In this document: in pieces, positions 14,820-25,996 of the stretch
Layout: each line of letters starts with the position of its first letter
Numbering within the stretch: the first letter of the stretch is position 1
Assembly: GCF_037975245.1 (NCBI RefSeq)
Contig: NC_092562.1
Location: 4,332,001 to 4,396,000, forward strand
Origin: Apostichopus japonicus
Lineage: Eukaryota > Echinodermata > Holothuroidea > Aspidochirotida > Stichopodidae
DNA length: 64,000 nucleotides
Reading direction: 5' to 3'
Notes under the pieces: model-generated
Seen by the model: the letters and a program-made list of their open reading frames with translations, nothing else
The model's database searches: none
Told to the model about the DNA's origin: nothing
Program-made: the position numbers and the translations under genes

Positions 14820-15035
14820 CCCTCCCTCAAACAAGGTTCCCAAGCGGCCTGGGTGGTCGCCGGGACCAGATCCCCCTGATAAGGTTCCACAGGGTGATGG
14901 CCGGCACCCCACCCCCTGACAACGTTCCAAAGTACCACATGGTGATTGCCTGCACCACACCCCCTTGACTAAGTTCTAAAGTGGACCAGGGTGATTGCCG
15001 GCATATCCTTTCCCCTGACTAGATTCAATAGGGAA
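14820..15035. repeat. Short GC-rich minisatellite, ~4 units of 40-51 bp
   Basis: Units begin CCCCCTGA(C/T)AA or CCCTTGACTAAG and end GGTGAT(T/G)GCCGGCAC. Visible starts are at about 14871, 14911, 14960 and 15011. The units are imperfect. No gene overlaps; the minus-strand open frame here is an effect of the base composition. Confidence 0.6.
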
Positions 15036-15107
15036 AAACTTTTATAAATGAAAAGTCCAGACAACTAAAGATTTTAATATTTGAAAAGCTTCTGCTTTCA
15101 GTGCCTC

Positions 15108-15172
15108 ATGTAATTGGTCTAGTGGTCGAGAAACTTTTTTCATCACAAGGTCCCTGGCTCAATCCCAACTGT
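15108..15172 (+). mobile_element. tRNA-like SINE head (A and B boxes)
   Basis: TGGTCTAGTGG at 15115-15125 fits the pol III A box. GGCTCAATCCC at 15156-15166 fits the B box with one mismatch. The spacing is close to that of a tRNA, but the acceptor arms do not pair, so this is not a working tRNA. The sequence that follows (about 15195-15640) belongs to the GACCTCTGTTGACCT-type dispersed repeat, so the two parts may together be one SINE family. Confidence 0.35.
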
Positions 15173-15194
15173 TGCTTTCTTTTAACTACTCCAT

Positions 15195-15640
15195 TTAAAG
15201 ACCTCTGTTCACCTTTAATGACCTCCACAGAAAATAATTGGGTTTCTGTACTCACTAGTTGTCATCATGTTTAATAGGTTTTTAGACTTTAACCTCTGTT
15301 GACCTCAAATTACCCTCTGACCTCCACAAAAACCACAGGGTTATTGTTGTCACTAAGGTGAAACCATATACCATGTATGATCTTCATCCAACGTTTACTT
15401 TTGAAATAACAGTGTTTTCAAAGAAATTCAGACAACACCCTCTGTTGACATCATGTTCACCTGATCTCTGCTTCCAAGTTGCGATGTTTAGGAGGGTTCC
15501 CAGAGTGTAACCTCTCTTGACCTTTTGACTTCCACAGAAACCGATAGGGTTCTTACACGCACTATGGTTAATCCACATATAAAGTGTGGTGTTGATCGAA
15601 CGTGAAGGTTCCAGTGTTACACAAGCCAAAGCTTCACACA
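15195..15640. repeat. Dispersed repeat with TGACCT/TTGACC motifs
   Basis: Phrases such as GACCTCTGTTGACCT, GACCTCCACAGAAA and GTACTCACTA recur at spacings of roughly 80-130 bp. The same phrases occur at about 17935-18060, 31680-32090, 32490-32600 and 42770-43130. I recognise it as one dispersed family within this window; its class is not clear. Confidence 0.5.
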
Positions 15641-16182
15641 TACATGCCATTTACACTGCATACATTCCTTCGGGTATCCAAAAAAAATAAGCATATTTCC
15701 TCAATTTTTCTCAAAAAAGCAATTGTATTTTATTTTGCCTTATAACAAATGAAGACAGCTGGGCACAACCATCGCTAGAATCCTAAGCCTTAATGCTGCG
15801 GACAATTGCAAGTGAGATTTTTTACCTTTGGCAAATTTATATAAACCACAAAATATACAAACAGGGTTGAGCTACCCATTGCATCAGCAGAGTTTACCAT
15901 TGTGTACACGGTTACACTGTCTATTCTTGAATTTAAAAAAAAAAAAGTTTTCCTTTATACTTAATTAAATTACACACAGTGATCATGATATTTGAAACTT
16001 TTTTCTCATATTTAGAGTGATCATAAACTATAGTAATTTGGGTAAAATGCTGTGGAAACCACCTTGTACTTTCTGGTTGTGAGTCTAACAGTATCAAAAC
16101 TTAATTTACAAGCGCAGGCGAAAAGAATTCATTTCTTTTTTGGCTCTTTTAACATTTTGGTTTTATAGCAAGCAAAACTGGT
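15641..16182. other. Unannotated spacer
   Basis: AT-rich sequence with short A runs. I see no gene, RNA or clear repeat. It ends where homology to the second segmental copy begins (TTACCGTA at 16183). Confidence 0.5.
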
Positions 16183-16836
16183 TTACCGTAGTTTCTCATT
16201 CGATCTTAAGCCAAGTCTTAAGTTTTGGAATTAGAGGCCATCAGTAATTGCCCTCCAAAATTAACATTCTTAAATTTGTTTGAAGTTTTCAAGAGGACTC
16301 TCCTGAGGTATCAGCCCCTTCTTATTCCTAGAGTCTTCACTGTAGGGAATCTAGTATGTAAGAGAGGTGCAAACACTGTTACATGTGGCAGTAAACTTAT
16401 TTTAAGTTTTAACATGAGTGACCAATATTTGACTTCCTACTATATTTTGGGAACAATACTGACTAACTTTAAGATAGGTCCAAGTAGAAGAAATTGCTCT
16501 GACTGCTGGGCATAAATATGGAGTGAATTTTTAACGCAATTTTGTCCTTGTTTCAAGTATTTTCATAATATCGGCCTTGAAAGCAGTTATTACAATGTTT
16601 AGCCGCTACATGAGACATGCGGGGGAAGTAATTGCTATATAACTTCGGGTGGCTATCCATTTTACAGCCTTTTGCTTATTTTTTAACTGGCGAAGTCTGA
16701 TTAAACCTTTAATGAGATCAAGAACAGAAGTAAACCACAGAGCAAAATCAGAGAGATTTGTCCTCTTAAATATCGCAAATTTACCACATAGTGAACCATC
16801 CTACCATGTGTCCAACTAACCGACAACTTAAAGTGT

Positions 16837-17201
16837 ATGTGTAAAAGTTAGTTGGCCTGACGTTTCGATCCTAGCAGGATCTTCTTCAGAGGCTAAATAA
16901 CAAGTAACAGAAGTGACAAAAACACGCACAGAACACAGACAGGTTAATGAGCAGGGTGAACACAAAGAGATAGATGTAAGGATGATGAGGATAGACAAGG
17001 GATGGAGATAAGAAAGCAACATGCTCATTAATCAGTATGTGTTCTGTGCGTGTTTTTGTCCCTTATGTTACTGTTACTTGTCATTCAGCCTCTGAAGAAG
17101 ATCCTGCTAGGATCGAAACGTCAGGCCAACTTACTTTTACACATTCTCTTACACAGGCTCTCTAGTGGATAAGCAGTTTGCTAACAGTTTTATTTTACTT
17201 T
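16837..17201. mobile_element. 365-bp inverted-repeat element with hammerhead-like arms (Penelope-like, non-autonomous)
   Basis: Two arms of about 115 bp (about 16839-16954 and 17021-17144) are reverse complements separated by about 66 bp. Each arm carries CTGAAGA, a perfect six-bp hairpin (GATCCT-GCT-AGGATC), then GAAAC and GTC. These are the core elements of a hammerhead ribozyme and occur at 17092-17122 (plus) and 16859-16889 (minus). In the plus copy GCCT before the core can pair with AGGC after it, as stem I would. The insert is flanked by the 12-bp direct repeat AACTTAAAGTGT (16825-16836 and 17202-17213). Copy 2 has that 12-mer once, uninterrupted, at 30500-30511. Hammerheads of this kind are known from Penelope-like retroelements; the family call is inference. 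Confidence 0.75.
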
Positions 17202-17213
17202 AACTTAAAGTGT

Positions 17214-18814
17214 AAATGGAAACTTTCATTTAATTATTTTATTAAATATGAAAGGAACCAAACTTGCTTGTAATAAAAAAAAATAATAATAATCATAAAA
17301 ACGGGCAGCTTGTTTGTGATATCAAAAGTTTGGTCAAGAGGCAGCCAAACATATCTAACAGGTAATTTGCTAGAGCAGCTCTACGAGCCAAAACATCTGC
17401 GATTATTCTTCTCTTTGTTCTTAAGTTTAACATGTTCTTGGTGGTGTTAAACTGTAAAGTAATGAAAATAATACCAATATTTGGTGACAATTATACACTT
17501 TCATAAAATATACGTTTATAAACAAAATCCTCTAAACTTCCAAGCATTGTGATGTTACCATAGACTTACTGAAGTATGTAGACCTGTCCATGAACCATAC
17601 TTGAATATATAGGAAATAAAAAAAAATATTTCATTTCTATTTTTGGAAGTGTTTCAAAATTGATACTGGATGAATTCTGCTTCAAAGCAGTAACTTTCCA
17701 TTTAAAACCTCAAGATTTCTTAATCCAATTACAGTTGTGTAGTTGGTTTGAAAGTGCTATTAAGATACCACTCTATATAATACCATAAAAATAAGAGCAA
17801 TGTTGTCAATCTTTGAACAAGGTTGGTTCAATGTTATCAAATGTTCTTGCACGAGTAGAGACTGACATAACAAGTTTGAATTTCATCCAAGATAAACCTT
17901 ATGTTTTACTGAGTACAAGGTTTCCACAGTTTAACTGCTGTTGACTTCAAATGACCTTTGACCGACAAAAACAGCACAAAGGTTCTTGTACTCACTGAGC
18001 TGGATCCATATTCCAAATATGAGGTTAATATGATGTTCTTTGTCAACTATCAAGCTCAGGAGTAACCTACATGTACCCTCGCACAACACCACCATCCAAT
18101 GGAATTCCTTTGGTTTTCAAACGAATGTAAATGGAACCTACTGCATGTGATGGTCATGTTGTGTGTGGAGGGGTGGGGTATCTGGGGGAGGGGAAATTCA
18201 TCTAAGATTATTTATACGACTGAACAATATTTTAACCAGACAAAATGTGAAAACTGATATTCCTATAAAAAATATATGTACATACGTTTGGAGAATGCTT
18301 AATATTTCTGGAATAATATCCTTTGTAAATATTCTTGGTTGATATAAAACCAGTCGTCTGACAAAAATTAATTACCAACCAGGCCAATCAATGCAGAATT
18401 CTAGATCTCATCCAAACCTACCTAAGCTATAATACTTTCGTATATGAAAATCACCCCTACAATTCTTCTAGTAACATGTAACTGCAGATATCGAATCTTG
18501 TACACAAACTTAAATAAATTTTCAAAGACCATTTAATTAAGGCACTTTATCTCTCAAAGACGAAATTGACATCTTACAGTTTAATTTGAACAACTTGAAA
18601 TTAAGTAACTCATAATTCAATCAATACATACTCAAAATATCCAGTGATCCAAAACTTTTCTATTTTACAATTTATCTCAGATAACCATAGTTTAACAACA
18701 TCATCTTTAGAAAGAAGGATGATGGGTTGAGGAAAAACCCGAAAGAATTTTACTTCGGTGATATTATACAAAAATAACTTTGGTGTCAACTGGTAAAAAT
18801 AAGTAAATAATATT
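17214..18814. other. 3' flank of zinc-finger gene copy 1
   Basis: AT-rich non-coding sequence homologous to about 30512-33382. It contains one block of the TGACCT-type dispersed repeat (about 17935-18060). Open frames at 17293-17490 and 18610-18831 are not preserved as proteins between the copies. The 3' UTR of the minus-strand gene presumably occupies the right-hand part. Confidence 0.6.
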
Positions 18815-21800
18815 CTATGAAGGTTTGCCAATTTCGCTTGCGGAATGTGTGTTAGATTGATCTGGAATCACTGTAATGTTAAATACGTCGGCCATTTCTA
18901 CTTCATTAGACTCGCTTGGATGATTTGACTCCTCTTTCACAATTGCCTCTTCTCTGTTGTTTTCTTGGTCCAGCTGATTGGTTCTGATCTCCTCCATCTC
19001 CTCCTCCTCCTCTTCCTCCTCTTTAACTTGCACAATAGACACTGCAGCGCCCTCTCTTGGCTCCTGTTTCACTTGCAGTAACTCTCGTTCCTGTTTTGCA
19101 GCCTTTAGTCGTTCCTCGTGAGTTCTTTCGTGTTTGGCCCGATTCATAGTGTCAAAGAACAAGATGTCGCAGAATGAGCACTTGTACGGCTTCACGCCTA
19201 GGTGTCGTTTCTTCATGTGGTTCCGCAGGCAGGCTCTATCAACAAATGCCTTATTACACTCTGTGCACTTCCACGGTCTATCTCCAGTATGTATCATTTC
19301 GTGCCGCCGTTTTTCATAGGAAGTCCGGAAAGGTTTGCCGCAATAATCGCAGGGGTAGGGTCTTTTACTTCTCCAGTTGTCATCTGATAATGTACGAATA
19401 CTAAGGTCGTTGACCTTTGGTATCGATGGCCTCGGCTGTATGACCATGACTTGCGATTGGTTTGCACTAGCCGTACTGCTGGTAGGGCTAGGCTGACCGA
19501 GGCCATTGGCGTCATTGTAAAGAGCAACCCCACTGCACGAAGAAGAGTCCAATAACTTAGAGACAAATGGAGATGAATGAATGTTAAATTTTTCTCCCAA
19601 ATGAATGCTATCCGAGTTGTTCGAACTAGAGTTGGTGCTGGTGGTGGGTGTAGGGGCAGAGGCGACTGGACTTGTCAAGACAGGGGGACAGTTGTTCTTA
19701 CACTTACAACTGATGAGTAGACCCTCCTGTTGATTCTTACTCTCATCCCACCATGTCAACAAAAGTTCTGAGTGATGATCAAGAACTTGCCGCTTAAGAT
19801 GAATCTCTTCCTGTAAATGAGAAAAGAAAACAAGAAAAAAGTCAGAAAATTCAAAAAATTCAAAAAATAGTTCATATTTCATTAGTAGCTAATGGGTTGT
19901 TTTTATTTCTCTCTCTTTCACTTTCAGCAGGAAGGATCTTATTTTTGTCTTAAATCACCATTTGCTACCAATAATAAATCATTTAACTGGTTAAGCAAAG
20001 GAAATTTATAGAGACGAGGGCAAAACTGCTACATTATAAATGGAAAACCAATGTTTGCACCCAGAAAGTTACGATGAATTTGCATAGATAGGATGGCTCT
20101 ACAACATCTAGACACTACAATATATGTTCTCTCTGCGCCCATCTATAGTGATAAATATACTGAAGAATGATATATAAAAGACACCTCAACTGACCTACTG
20201 CAGGCTGTGTACTTGACAGCTTCTAACAGTTTTCAAATACTGTAAATCCATCTTACTGTATTAACTGGCCTAGTTTAACTTATATACTGTAATTTCATTT
20301 ACATATATATGCAAAAAAGATAGCAGGCATTGTTAATGTTGACAGTTTGAGCACTATTGCTCAATATCAACAATATAAGGGACAGCTGAACAAGAGACAT
20401 CTTTAATATTTGTCTTGTCTAAAAATAAGCCCTGATGAAATCTAAGACCATAACATAGGGAAAACAGTTTGCATAGTGTCTACTTTGGAGGTTGATGAAG
20501 TTTGTATCATGACAGAGTAAAATTCCAAAGTGTATGTCCACTAAAGAAGGAAAGTATTAATTTGTGCAGTAACATATTCAATATCTTGTACTGTAATGTA
20601 ATAATCTGATGTTGGCCATGCATTCATGAACTCCTGCTGCAAAGTAACACAGTTGCCATGTAGGCATATAATTCAATTCAGTGTGGACATTATTGGAAGT
20701 CTGTGACAAAAGACCACATAAAAGACAGCATGACGTGTTGAATTGACCTCTCACAGACAGTGGTGTCGCCAAATGATCGATGCCCCAAGAACCTGGTGAC
20801 CCCCAAAATGATATTTGTCTAAGGAAACATAAATAGTGGTGATTTGAAGCTGATATAACTTCTGCAAACAGTGAAAACCGCAATGCTTCTGAGGGTCTTT
20901 TACCCCTTGACCCCACCCTATGGCAGGCCCGGGATCCCACGGCTCTGCGCTTGAACCTCTGACACCAGCTTGCATTACCCACATTTTGTTGTTTCCTGTG
21001 CCCACCCCCTAACAAATGTCTAGTTTGGTCATATGATAAAATCAAATTATTTAGAAGCTCAGGAGATATTCACAGTTTGATTACTGCTCAGAAGGGTTTG
21101 GTTAAATGGTCAAAAATAAGTGACTAAGATGCAAGAAGTGGTGGGGGTGCTTCAATTTGGATATATAATTCATATCCACACCGTAACTGAACTTACCATT
21201 TCATTTGATGAGGAGTAAGTGTTGTTGACATTCAAAGTGTTGTGAAGAGGTTCCCTTCTCCGATGCTTCTGTGAGATAAGAAGAGAGAAATGTTAACAAC
21301 ATTGCTTCATTAAAATGAATCACTGAAGATCAGAAAGAGGTACATTTGCACATACTGTAATTGATAATGATAGGGTTTTGCAGACCAGCCTGATATACTG
21401 ACACAAGAACATGTTACCTACTGAATGTTAAAAATGTGCCACACTATGCTAGACTTGAACAAATGCTAGAAGCATTTTGTCTTTGAACTAAAGACTAGGG
21501 ATCCAAGGTCATGATGGACTAAAAATAACAAGGGGTAACACTAACTTGACCAGATATAGGGCTAAACTTGTCTCTCAGAATAATTATATGAACCTAGTCT
21601 GTACACAAATGTCTAGAATATTTGCAATACACCAGCATGGTGGTTTGGTAGCAGTTTAAATACTGAATAAACATAGGATACACCTTATAATTAAGACATG
21701 AAAAAATGAAAAATAAATAAATAAATAAAATGCTATTCCAAGGAGAAACAAACAGAGTGCATTACAGGGGACCTACTGTGAAGAGGCAACAATATGGTCT

Positions 21801-23890
21801 GGACTGTACGTGTCAACTGAAGAGTATAATATGCTGCCCTCATCCAAGCATTTTGTTTCTATGTCTGAGTCGGAGTGATGATAACTTACAGAATTTACAA
21901 ACTTATTTCCTCATATTATTCCAGTCCAAGGATAAAATGTCATGTACCATAACAGTACGGTGTGTTCCTTTTTCTTCTTCCTTTGACTAGCATCGGAATC
22001 ACAGTAGAGATGAAATATTTCTTTGTTTATGTGAGTATTGAGAATCAGGGCCAAATGTTTAATGGTCTTCCGGGAAGACCAAAACTTCTGTTTGGAAGAC
22101 CAAACTTAGCAAAGGAGGTTGTTTGATTGATGACTAGTTCTTTAAGTCAAATTCAGATTGCATTGGAACTTAATACCCTTAAATAGATTAAATGATAAAA
22201 TGGTTTCACCCTCGTTCACTTTGGAGATCATGAAATTTGACATAAAACAACTTTAACAGTACCACAGCTGTTCTATTCACCAAACTTGTAATGTACAAAT
22301 TCGTCAGTCATTGTTTTCTGGCCTCAATTTTTAGGATAACTAATTCTGCTGTTCAGACAACCAAAAGGTAAGAAAAACTCTCAAGAAAAATCCACTGACA
22401 ATTATTACTATTGTTTTGTGCTGGAGTTGGAGAAGCATTGGGAGTGACACTGATGAGTTGAAGGTGGATAGTTACATGTACAGTTTTACTTCATCAACAC
22501 CGTTGAGAAGGACACATATTTGAGAGTGGCACATAATTGCCGAACACTAACTCTTGTTGAACAGGATATGCTAGCTTGATTTGGTGTTGAATTTTTCTTA
22601 ATTTTTTCTGTTTTGGCTGGGGTCCGAGTCGCAGTGGAGAAGAATGATTTCTTTTATCCCTGTGAAGTGTTAGTTTTTTTAATTTTTATTTTATGTCACA
22701 TTTTTTAGAACAAATAACTAAAGTGCAGAATATTTACACCTTGTCAAGCAGGAGATTCTTCCTGTGTTTATTTCTGTACTTTTTGGCTGGAGTCTGTGTT
22801 GCAGTGGGGAAGAATTATTAGGAACATTTAGGTTGTATTACTGCATAATTATTTCTTAAAGGGTGTGAAGACTCGCGCACATAGAAATGTCTCATGCCGG
22901 TAATCTGACCTAGTTTTGAAGAGGTGTAACAGAAGTGTTAGACACTGCAATCGATCCCAGAAATTAAACACACAGCTTGCTACCGTCGGTAATTAGACAC
23001 TATAGTACAGTCAATATATACAGCTACGGTCAAAACCCACAACACAGTGTACATAGCAGTGATGAACATCTCAGGTCTAGATAAAAGACTGTCTGCATTT
23101 TGTAGCGACAAGAAAAAAACTTCACTCGCAAGCAACAGAGTTAACTTTTTCAGAGTGCGGCACGCGATTTGGGGTGATTCTTCAATGCCTTTAATACATG
23201 ATAGAATGCAGAACAATAACATCTTGCCAAACATGGTACTTTTTCTGGAGTCAAAGTCACAGTGTTTTATACTGTACACATTGCTGCCACAGTCATAGTG
23301 GAGAAGAATGATTTCTTGTTTACTGTTATTGGTAAAACTAAACAACATGATTGTGTCTCCACTCGAAAAATAGACCTTCTCAATAGTATGGTAATCTATA
23401 AACAACTTTATCAAGTCATTTTCTGCGGTGTTGAGAAGCAACCATTATCATAGCGATACCAAATTTCAATTTGAAAGATTTTGCCTGTTCTAGATTCCTT
23501 ACTACAGGATACTGTATGACTAGGCTAGCCTAAGTCCATATTTGCAGTAGGCTAGGGCCTAAGTTAGGCCTTTCTTATCCCTCATTGCCTGCTTAGGCCT
23601 AATCATATTTTGTCCCAACAGGGACTGTCTACATGGACAGGTTACAAGTGCACCTACCCTAGACGCTTTGGCTTACTAGTAATATATATATTGGCTGCAC
23701 TGCCTATGTGCCACACCATATTTATTTTCATATCGGTGCAAGCCTAACTTAGGCCTAGGGTACGTAATTGTTACTGTAGTGTACTGCAGTGTTAGTGTAA
23801 CTAAGTCTAAGCTACTAAAAAGTCCGATTTTCTTACTGATCTCTTGCGACGTCTACTAGCTTTTAACGACCTTTCACTAACACCCATCAT
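18815..23890 (-). CDS. C2H2 zinc-finger protein, tandem copy 1
   Basis: Coding exons on the minus strand are 23837-23890 (18 codons from ATG, donor GTAAGA), 21197-21268 (24 codons, acceptor CACAG, donor GTAAGT) and 18815-19810 (331 codons plus TAG, acceptor TTTACAG). All joins are phase 0 and give about 373 residues. The N terminus is strongly basic (ASRRRKRS then KHRRRE), probably a nuclear localisation signal. A hydrophobic/charged segment (LKRQVLDHHSELLLTWW) and a Ser/Thr/Asn-rich linker follow. Three C2H2 fingers lie at about residues 194-273: CDYC-X12-H-X3-H, CTEC-X12-H-X4-H and CSFC-X12-H-X3-H. An acidic tail has a poly-Glu run and three possible SUMO sites (VKQE, VKEE twice). An in-frame TAG lies just upstream of the ATG. 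It is likely a nuclear DNA-binding regulator; I cannot name the orthologue. Introns hold a MITE (22860-23190) and an AGGCCTA-rich stretch. Confidence 0.85.
22860..23190 (-). mobile_element. TTAA-flanked MITE, copy A (331 bp)
   Basis: The ends are AGGGTGTGAAGACTC and, inverted, AGGCATTGAAGAATC. TTAA lies immediately outside both ends (22856-22859 and 23191-23194). The body is the reverse complement of the element at 25997-26365. TTAA target duplication is the hallmark of piggyBac-type transposition, but no transposase is present. It sits in intron 1 of zinc-finger copy 1. The overlapping open frames here are not genes. Confidence 0.75.
23520..23790. repeat. AGGCCTA-rich low-complexity stretch
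   Basis: Frequent TAGGCCTAA, CTTAGGCCTA and GGCTAGCCTAAG phrases occur. The counterpart in copy 2 is at about 40270-40620. It is intronic, and no coding signal is seen. Such AGGCCTA-rich sequence is, in my experience, common in echinoderm DNA; this is a weak taxonomic hint only. Confidence 0.5.
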
Positions 23891-24263
23891 TTCAGAACAC
23901 TTGTTTTGCTACTGCACTGGCGAAGTTTTCTTACAACAGCCTAACTTAACACTCGGCAAGCAACCTAACGTGTGAAACAACAACCAACAACTGGATTATG
24001 ATGGACGAACTGTACTGCATTATCATACAGTGTTATTAGTGGAGACCGAGCTGGTAGTATAGCGCTTATATTTACAGCGTTATTTGCGTACACGTATAAC
24101 AAGCACGCAGAAAAAAAAAAAAAATGAGTTGCTCGCGTTTAAGCTCGCAAAAGCGTGTTGGGTTTGCAAGTCAATTATCAAGTTTTACAAGAATACTAGA
24201 TACATTAAGTTGATAAACAGCATAATACTAATAGATAACAAGGATCTATTTCTACTAACTTAC

Positions 24264-24480
24264 AAGTGCGGACGAATCCAGTAACGAAAGGAATACGTAG
24301 ACAACAAAAATGTTTGCGAACTTTCGTGGCGCTTTCGTTGATTAGAGCTTGCTGGAGGGAACTTGCTACGTATAGCACCAGTATAATGTATGTAAAATAC
24401 ATAGGACGTCACTGACACGTACGCGGCGCGGCGCCCAACTGACTTATGCTAACATAGTTTGTTATTTGCCGCGCCTATAA
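24264..24480 (-). promoter_or_regulatory. Putative 5' UTR exon and promoter of zinc-finger copy 1
   Basis: Read on the minus strand, a CpG-rich conserved block ends CCGCACTT then GTAAGTTAG, a good splice donor, so 24264 would be the 3' edge of a non-coding first exon. About 140 bp further upstream is GGACGTCA (24404-24411), one base from a CRE; copy 2 has the perfect TGACGTCA. CpG-dense sequence (CACGTACGCGGCG) adjoins it. The exon's 5' edge and the transcription start are not determinable by eye. Confidence 0.45.
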
Positions 24481-24561
24481 GTTAACGCTCTGTTGTGTGG
24501 GAAGTACGCCGTGTGCGTGATTATGGGTTTGTTGTCATGTATTTGTCTGTTATGTCATAGG

Positions 24562-25485
24562 AGATAGTGCAAGTGCACTATTTTTTATAACTTATCTAGC
24601 CAACTCTATGAAATCAGATGATAATGATATCGATGCAGTTATCCTGCCATCGCAGTTAGTTGATCATGATTACAGCACTACCACCACTAATTCTTTTTTC
24701 ACAGTAGACCAACAATACGCTGATGATATCTCTTGGGCATCAACTGGTCAGCATATACTGCAAGACATCGAAAAACGAGTCTCTGACAAACTGGCAGTAA
24801 GAAATCTGAAAATCAATTGCACAAAAACTGAGAAATTTACAATCACAAGAAAAGGAAATGACAGTTGGAAGAAATGTAAATATGTTGGAAGCTTGCTGGG
24901 GACCGAAGAAGACATTAACAGAAGAATTGGTATAACCAACGGTGCTTTCAACACACTGTCAAGCATTTTTAAAAGCAAAAACATAAGCCGGAAAATTAAG
25001 CTTAGGATCTTTGAGACTTTATTAAAGAGTATTTTTTTGTACAATTGCGAACTGTGGGGCACAACGAAGGATCTTGATCGCAAAATTGACACTTTTCAAA
25101 GGAGACTACTTCGAAATATCCTCAACATTAGATGGACCAATAATAATTGGTTATCAAATGATGAGCTCTACAACGAAACCAACCAAACACCTTGGTCATC
25201 GATAGTCGCACATAGAAGATTGAGATTTTTCGGTCATGTAGCAAGACTCCAAGAGGACGCTCCAGCAAAGGTTGCTTTAAGAGAAGCACTGAGACATACT
25301 GCTAAACCAGTTGGAAGGCCCGTGACTACATTGCTTGGAAAAATAAAATCGCAATTCAAGGACATTAATATTAACAATTTCGAAGAAGCAATAAACCTTG
25401 CGCAAGATCGTGATACGTGGCGGAGGTTAATCACTGAGCATGTCGGATAGACGAGACTCAACTTACTACTACTACTACTCATAGG
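24562..25485 (+). mobile_element. 5'-truncated non-LTR retrotransposon insertion
   Basis: The insert begins directly after CATAGG (24556-24561) and ends with a TAC-repeat tail followed by a second CATAGG (25480-25485), a six-bp target duplication. The uninterrupted site is seen in copy 2 at 41356-41361, with the same flanks on both sides (TATGTCATAGG then TAACTCC). The insertion therefore post-dates the split of the two copies. It contains the C-terminal half of a reverse transcriptase ORF (see the CDS at 24608-25450). Confidence 0.88.
24608..25450 (+). CDS. Reverse transcriptase C-terminal half of a LINE (truncated)
   Basis: The frame is open from the insertion boundary: codons from 24560 read GDSASALFFITYLAN, which fits the RT block with the (Q)GD...LF motif. 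The Met at 24608 is therefore probably internal, not a true start. The catalytic box YADDISWAS follows at about residues 37-45 of the frame. Then come the KTEKF and KYVGSLLG blocks of the thumb region, and a C-terminal FGHVARLQED...VGRPVTT segment typical of LINE ORF2 tails. Stop is TAG at 25448-25450. The frame is intact over about 280 codons, so the insertion is recent. The fingers domain and any endonuclease are missing, so it cannot be an autonomous copy. Expression as a gene is unlikely. Confidence 0.85.
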   Translation: MKSDDNDIDAVILPSQLVDHDYSTTTTNSFFTVDQQYADDISWASTGQHILQDIEKRVSDKLAVRNLKINCTKTEKFTITRKGNDSWKKCKYVGSLLGTEEDINRRIGITNGAFNTLSSIFKSKNISRKIKLRIFETLLKSIFLYNCELWGTTKDLDRKIDTFQRRLLRNILNIRWTNNNWLSNDELYNETNQTPWSSIVAHRRLRFFGHVARLQEDAPAKVALREALRHTAKPVGRPVTTLLGKIKSQFKDININNFEEAINLAQDRDTWRRLITEHVG

Positions 25486-25693
25486 ATAACTCCAAGTAAT
25501 TTTTCCACTACACAGGAGGGGATGACAATATACGGGTTTTGGAACTACAAAGTAATATCCCTTTACCCCTCCTCCATTAAATTGAATACGGGAAATGTTA
25601 TAGGCCTACAGACTGAGGAAAACTTAGACTTGGAAAGCACTGTGCCAGGACAAAGCGTTAACGTTATCGTTTTATGACCGATAGGCAGGGGCG

Positions 25694-25739
25694 CAATAAT
25701 AATAATAATAATAACAATAATAATAATAATAACAATAAC

Positions 25740-25790
<51 letters not shown>

Positions 25791-25792
25791 TA
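25694..25792. repeat. (AAT)n microsatellite
   Basis: Nearly pure AAT repeats with a few AAC units. Copy 2 has only GCGCAATTAGT here (about 41484), so the expansion, together with the following TTATATAGCG-containing segment to about 25900, is specific to copy 1. It may be the tail of a further retroelement insertion. Confidence 0.85.
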
Positions 25793-25996
25793 GTCTTATA
25801 TAGCGGAGACTCCAACAAAAGTTGTTCAATGTTGCGTAGGGGATATACAGTAAAGTTGCAGGACTAGATGTATTATACGGCTTCTTGAAATTGGTATAAT
25901 ATGTACAGCACTACAACCTATATATTTAGTTCATTCGTGTAGGGGAATTTGGGAGGGGAAGGTTTGAGAAATTTGCGTTAGCCACCGATCGGTTAA

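Noticed and set aside
17293-17490. Minus-strand frame conserved between the two segmental copies (also 30532-30792)
   Set aside because: Many residues differ, start and end are not shared, and divergence looks like that of neighbouring non-coding sequence.
19134-19404. Plus-strand and alternate minus-strand frames over the zinc-finger exon (also 33745-33984)
   Set aside because: They are antisense or out-of-frame shadows of the zinc-finger coding exon.
21885-21915. Possible 12-nt micro-exon (TTTGTAAATTCT with a GTAAGT donor on the minus strand) in the zinc-finger gene, also in copy 2
   Set aside because: It would keep frame, but the polypyrimidine tract is poor. The direct join of exons 1 and 2 already gives a coherent basic region; conservation here is no better than nearby.
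22980-23441. 153-residue minus-strand frame and overlapping plus-strand frames
   Set aside because: They run across the MITE boundary at 23190 and are not present in copy 2.
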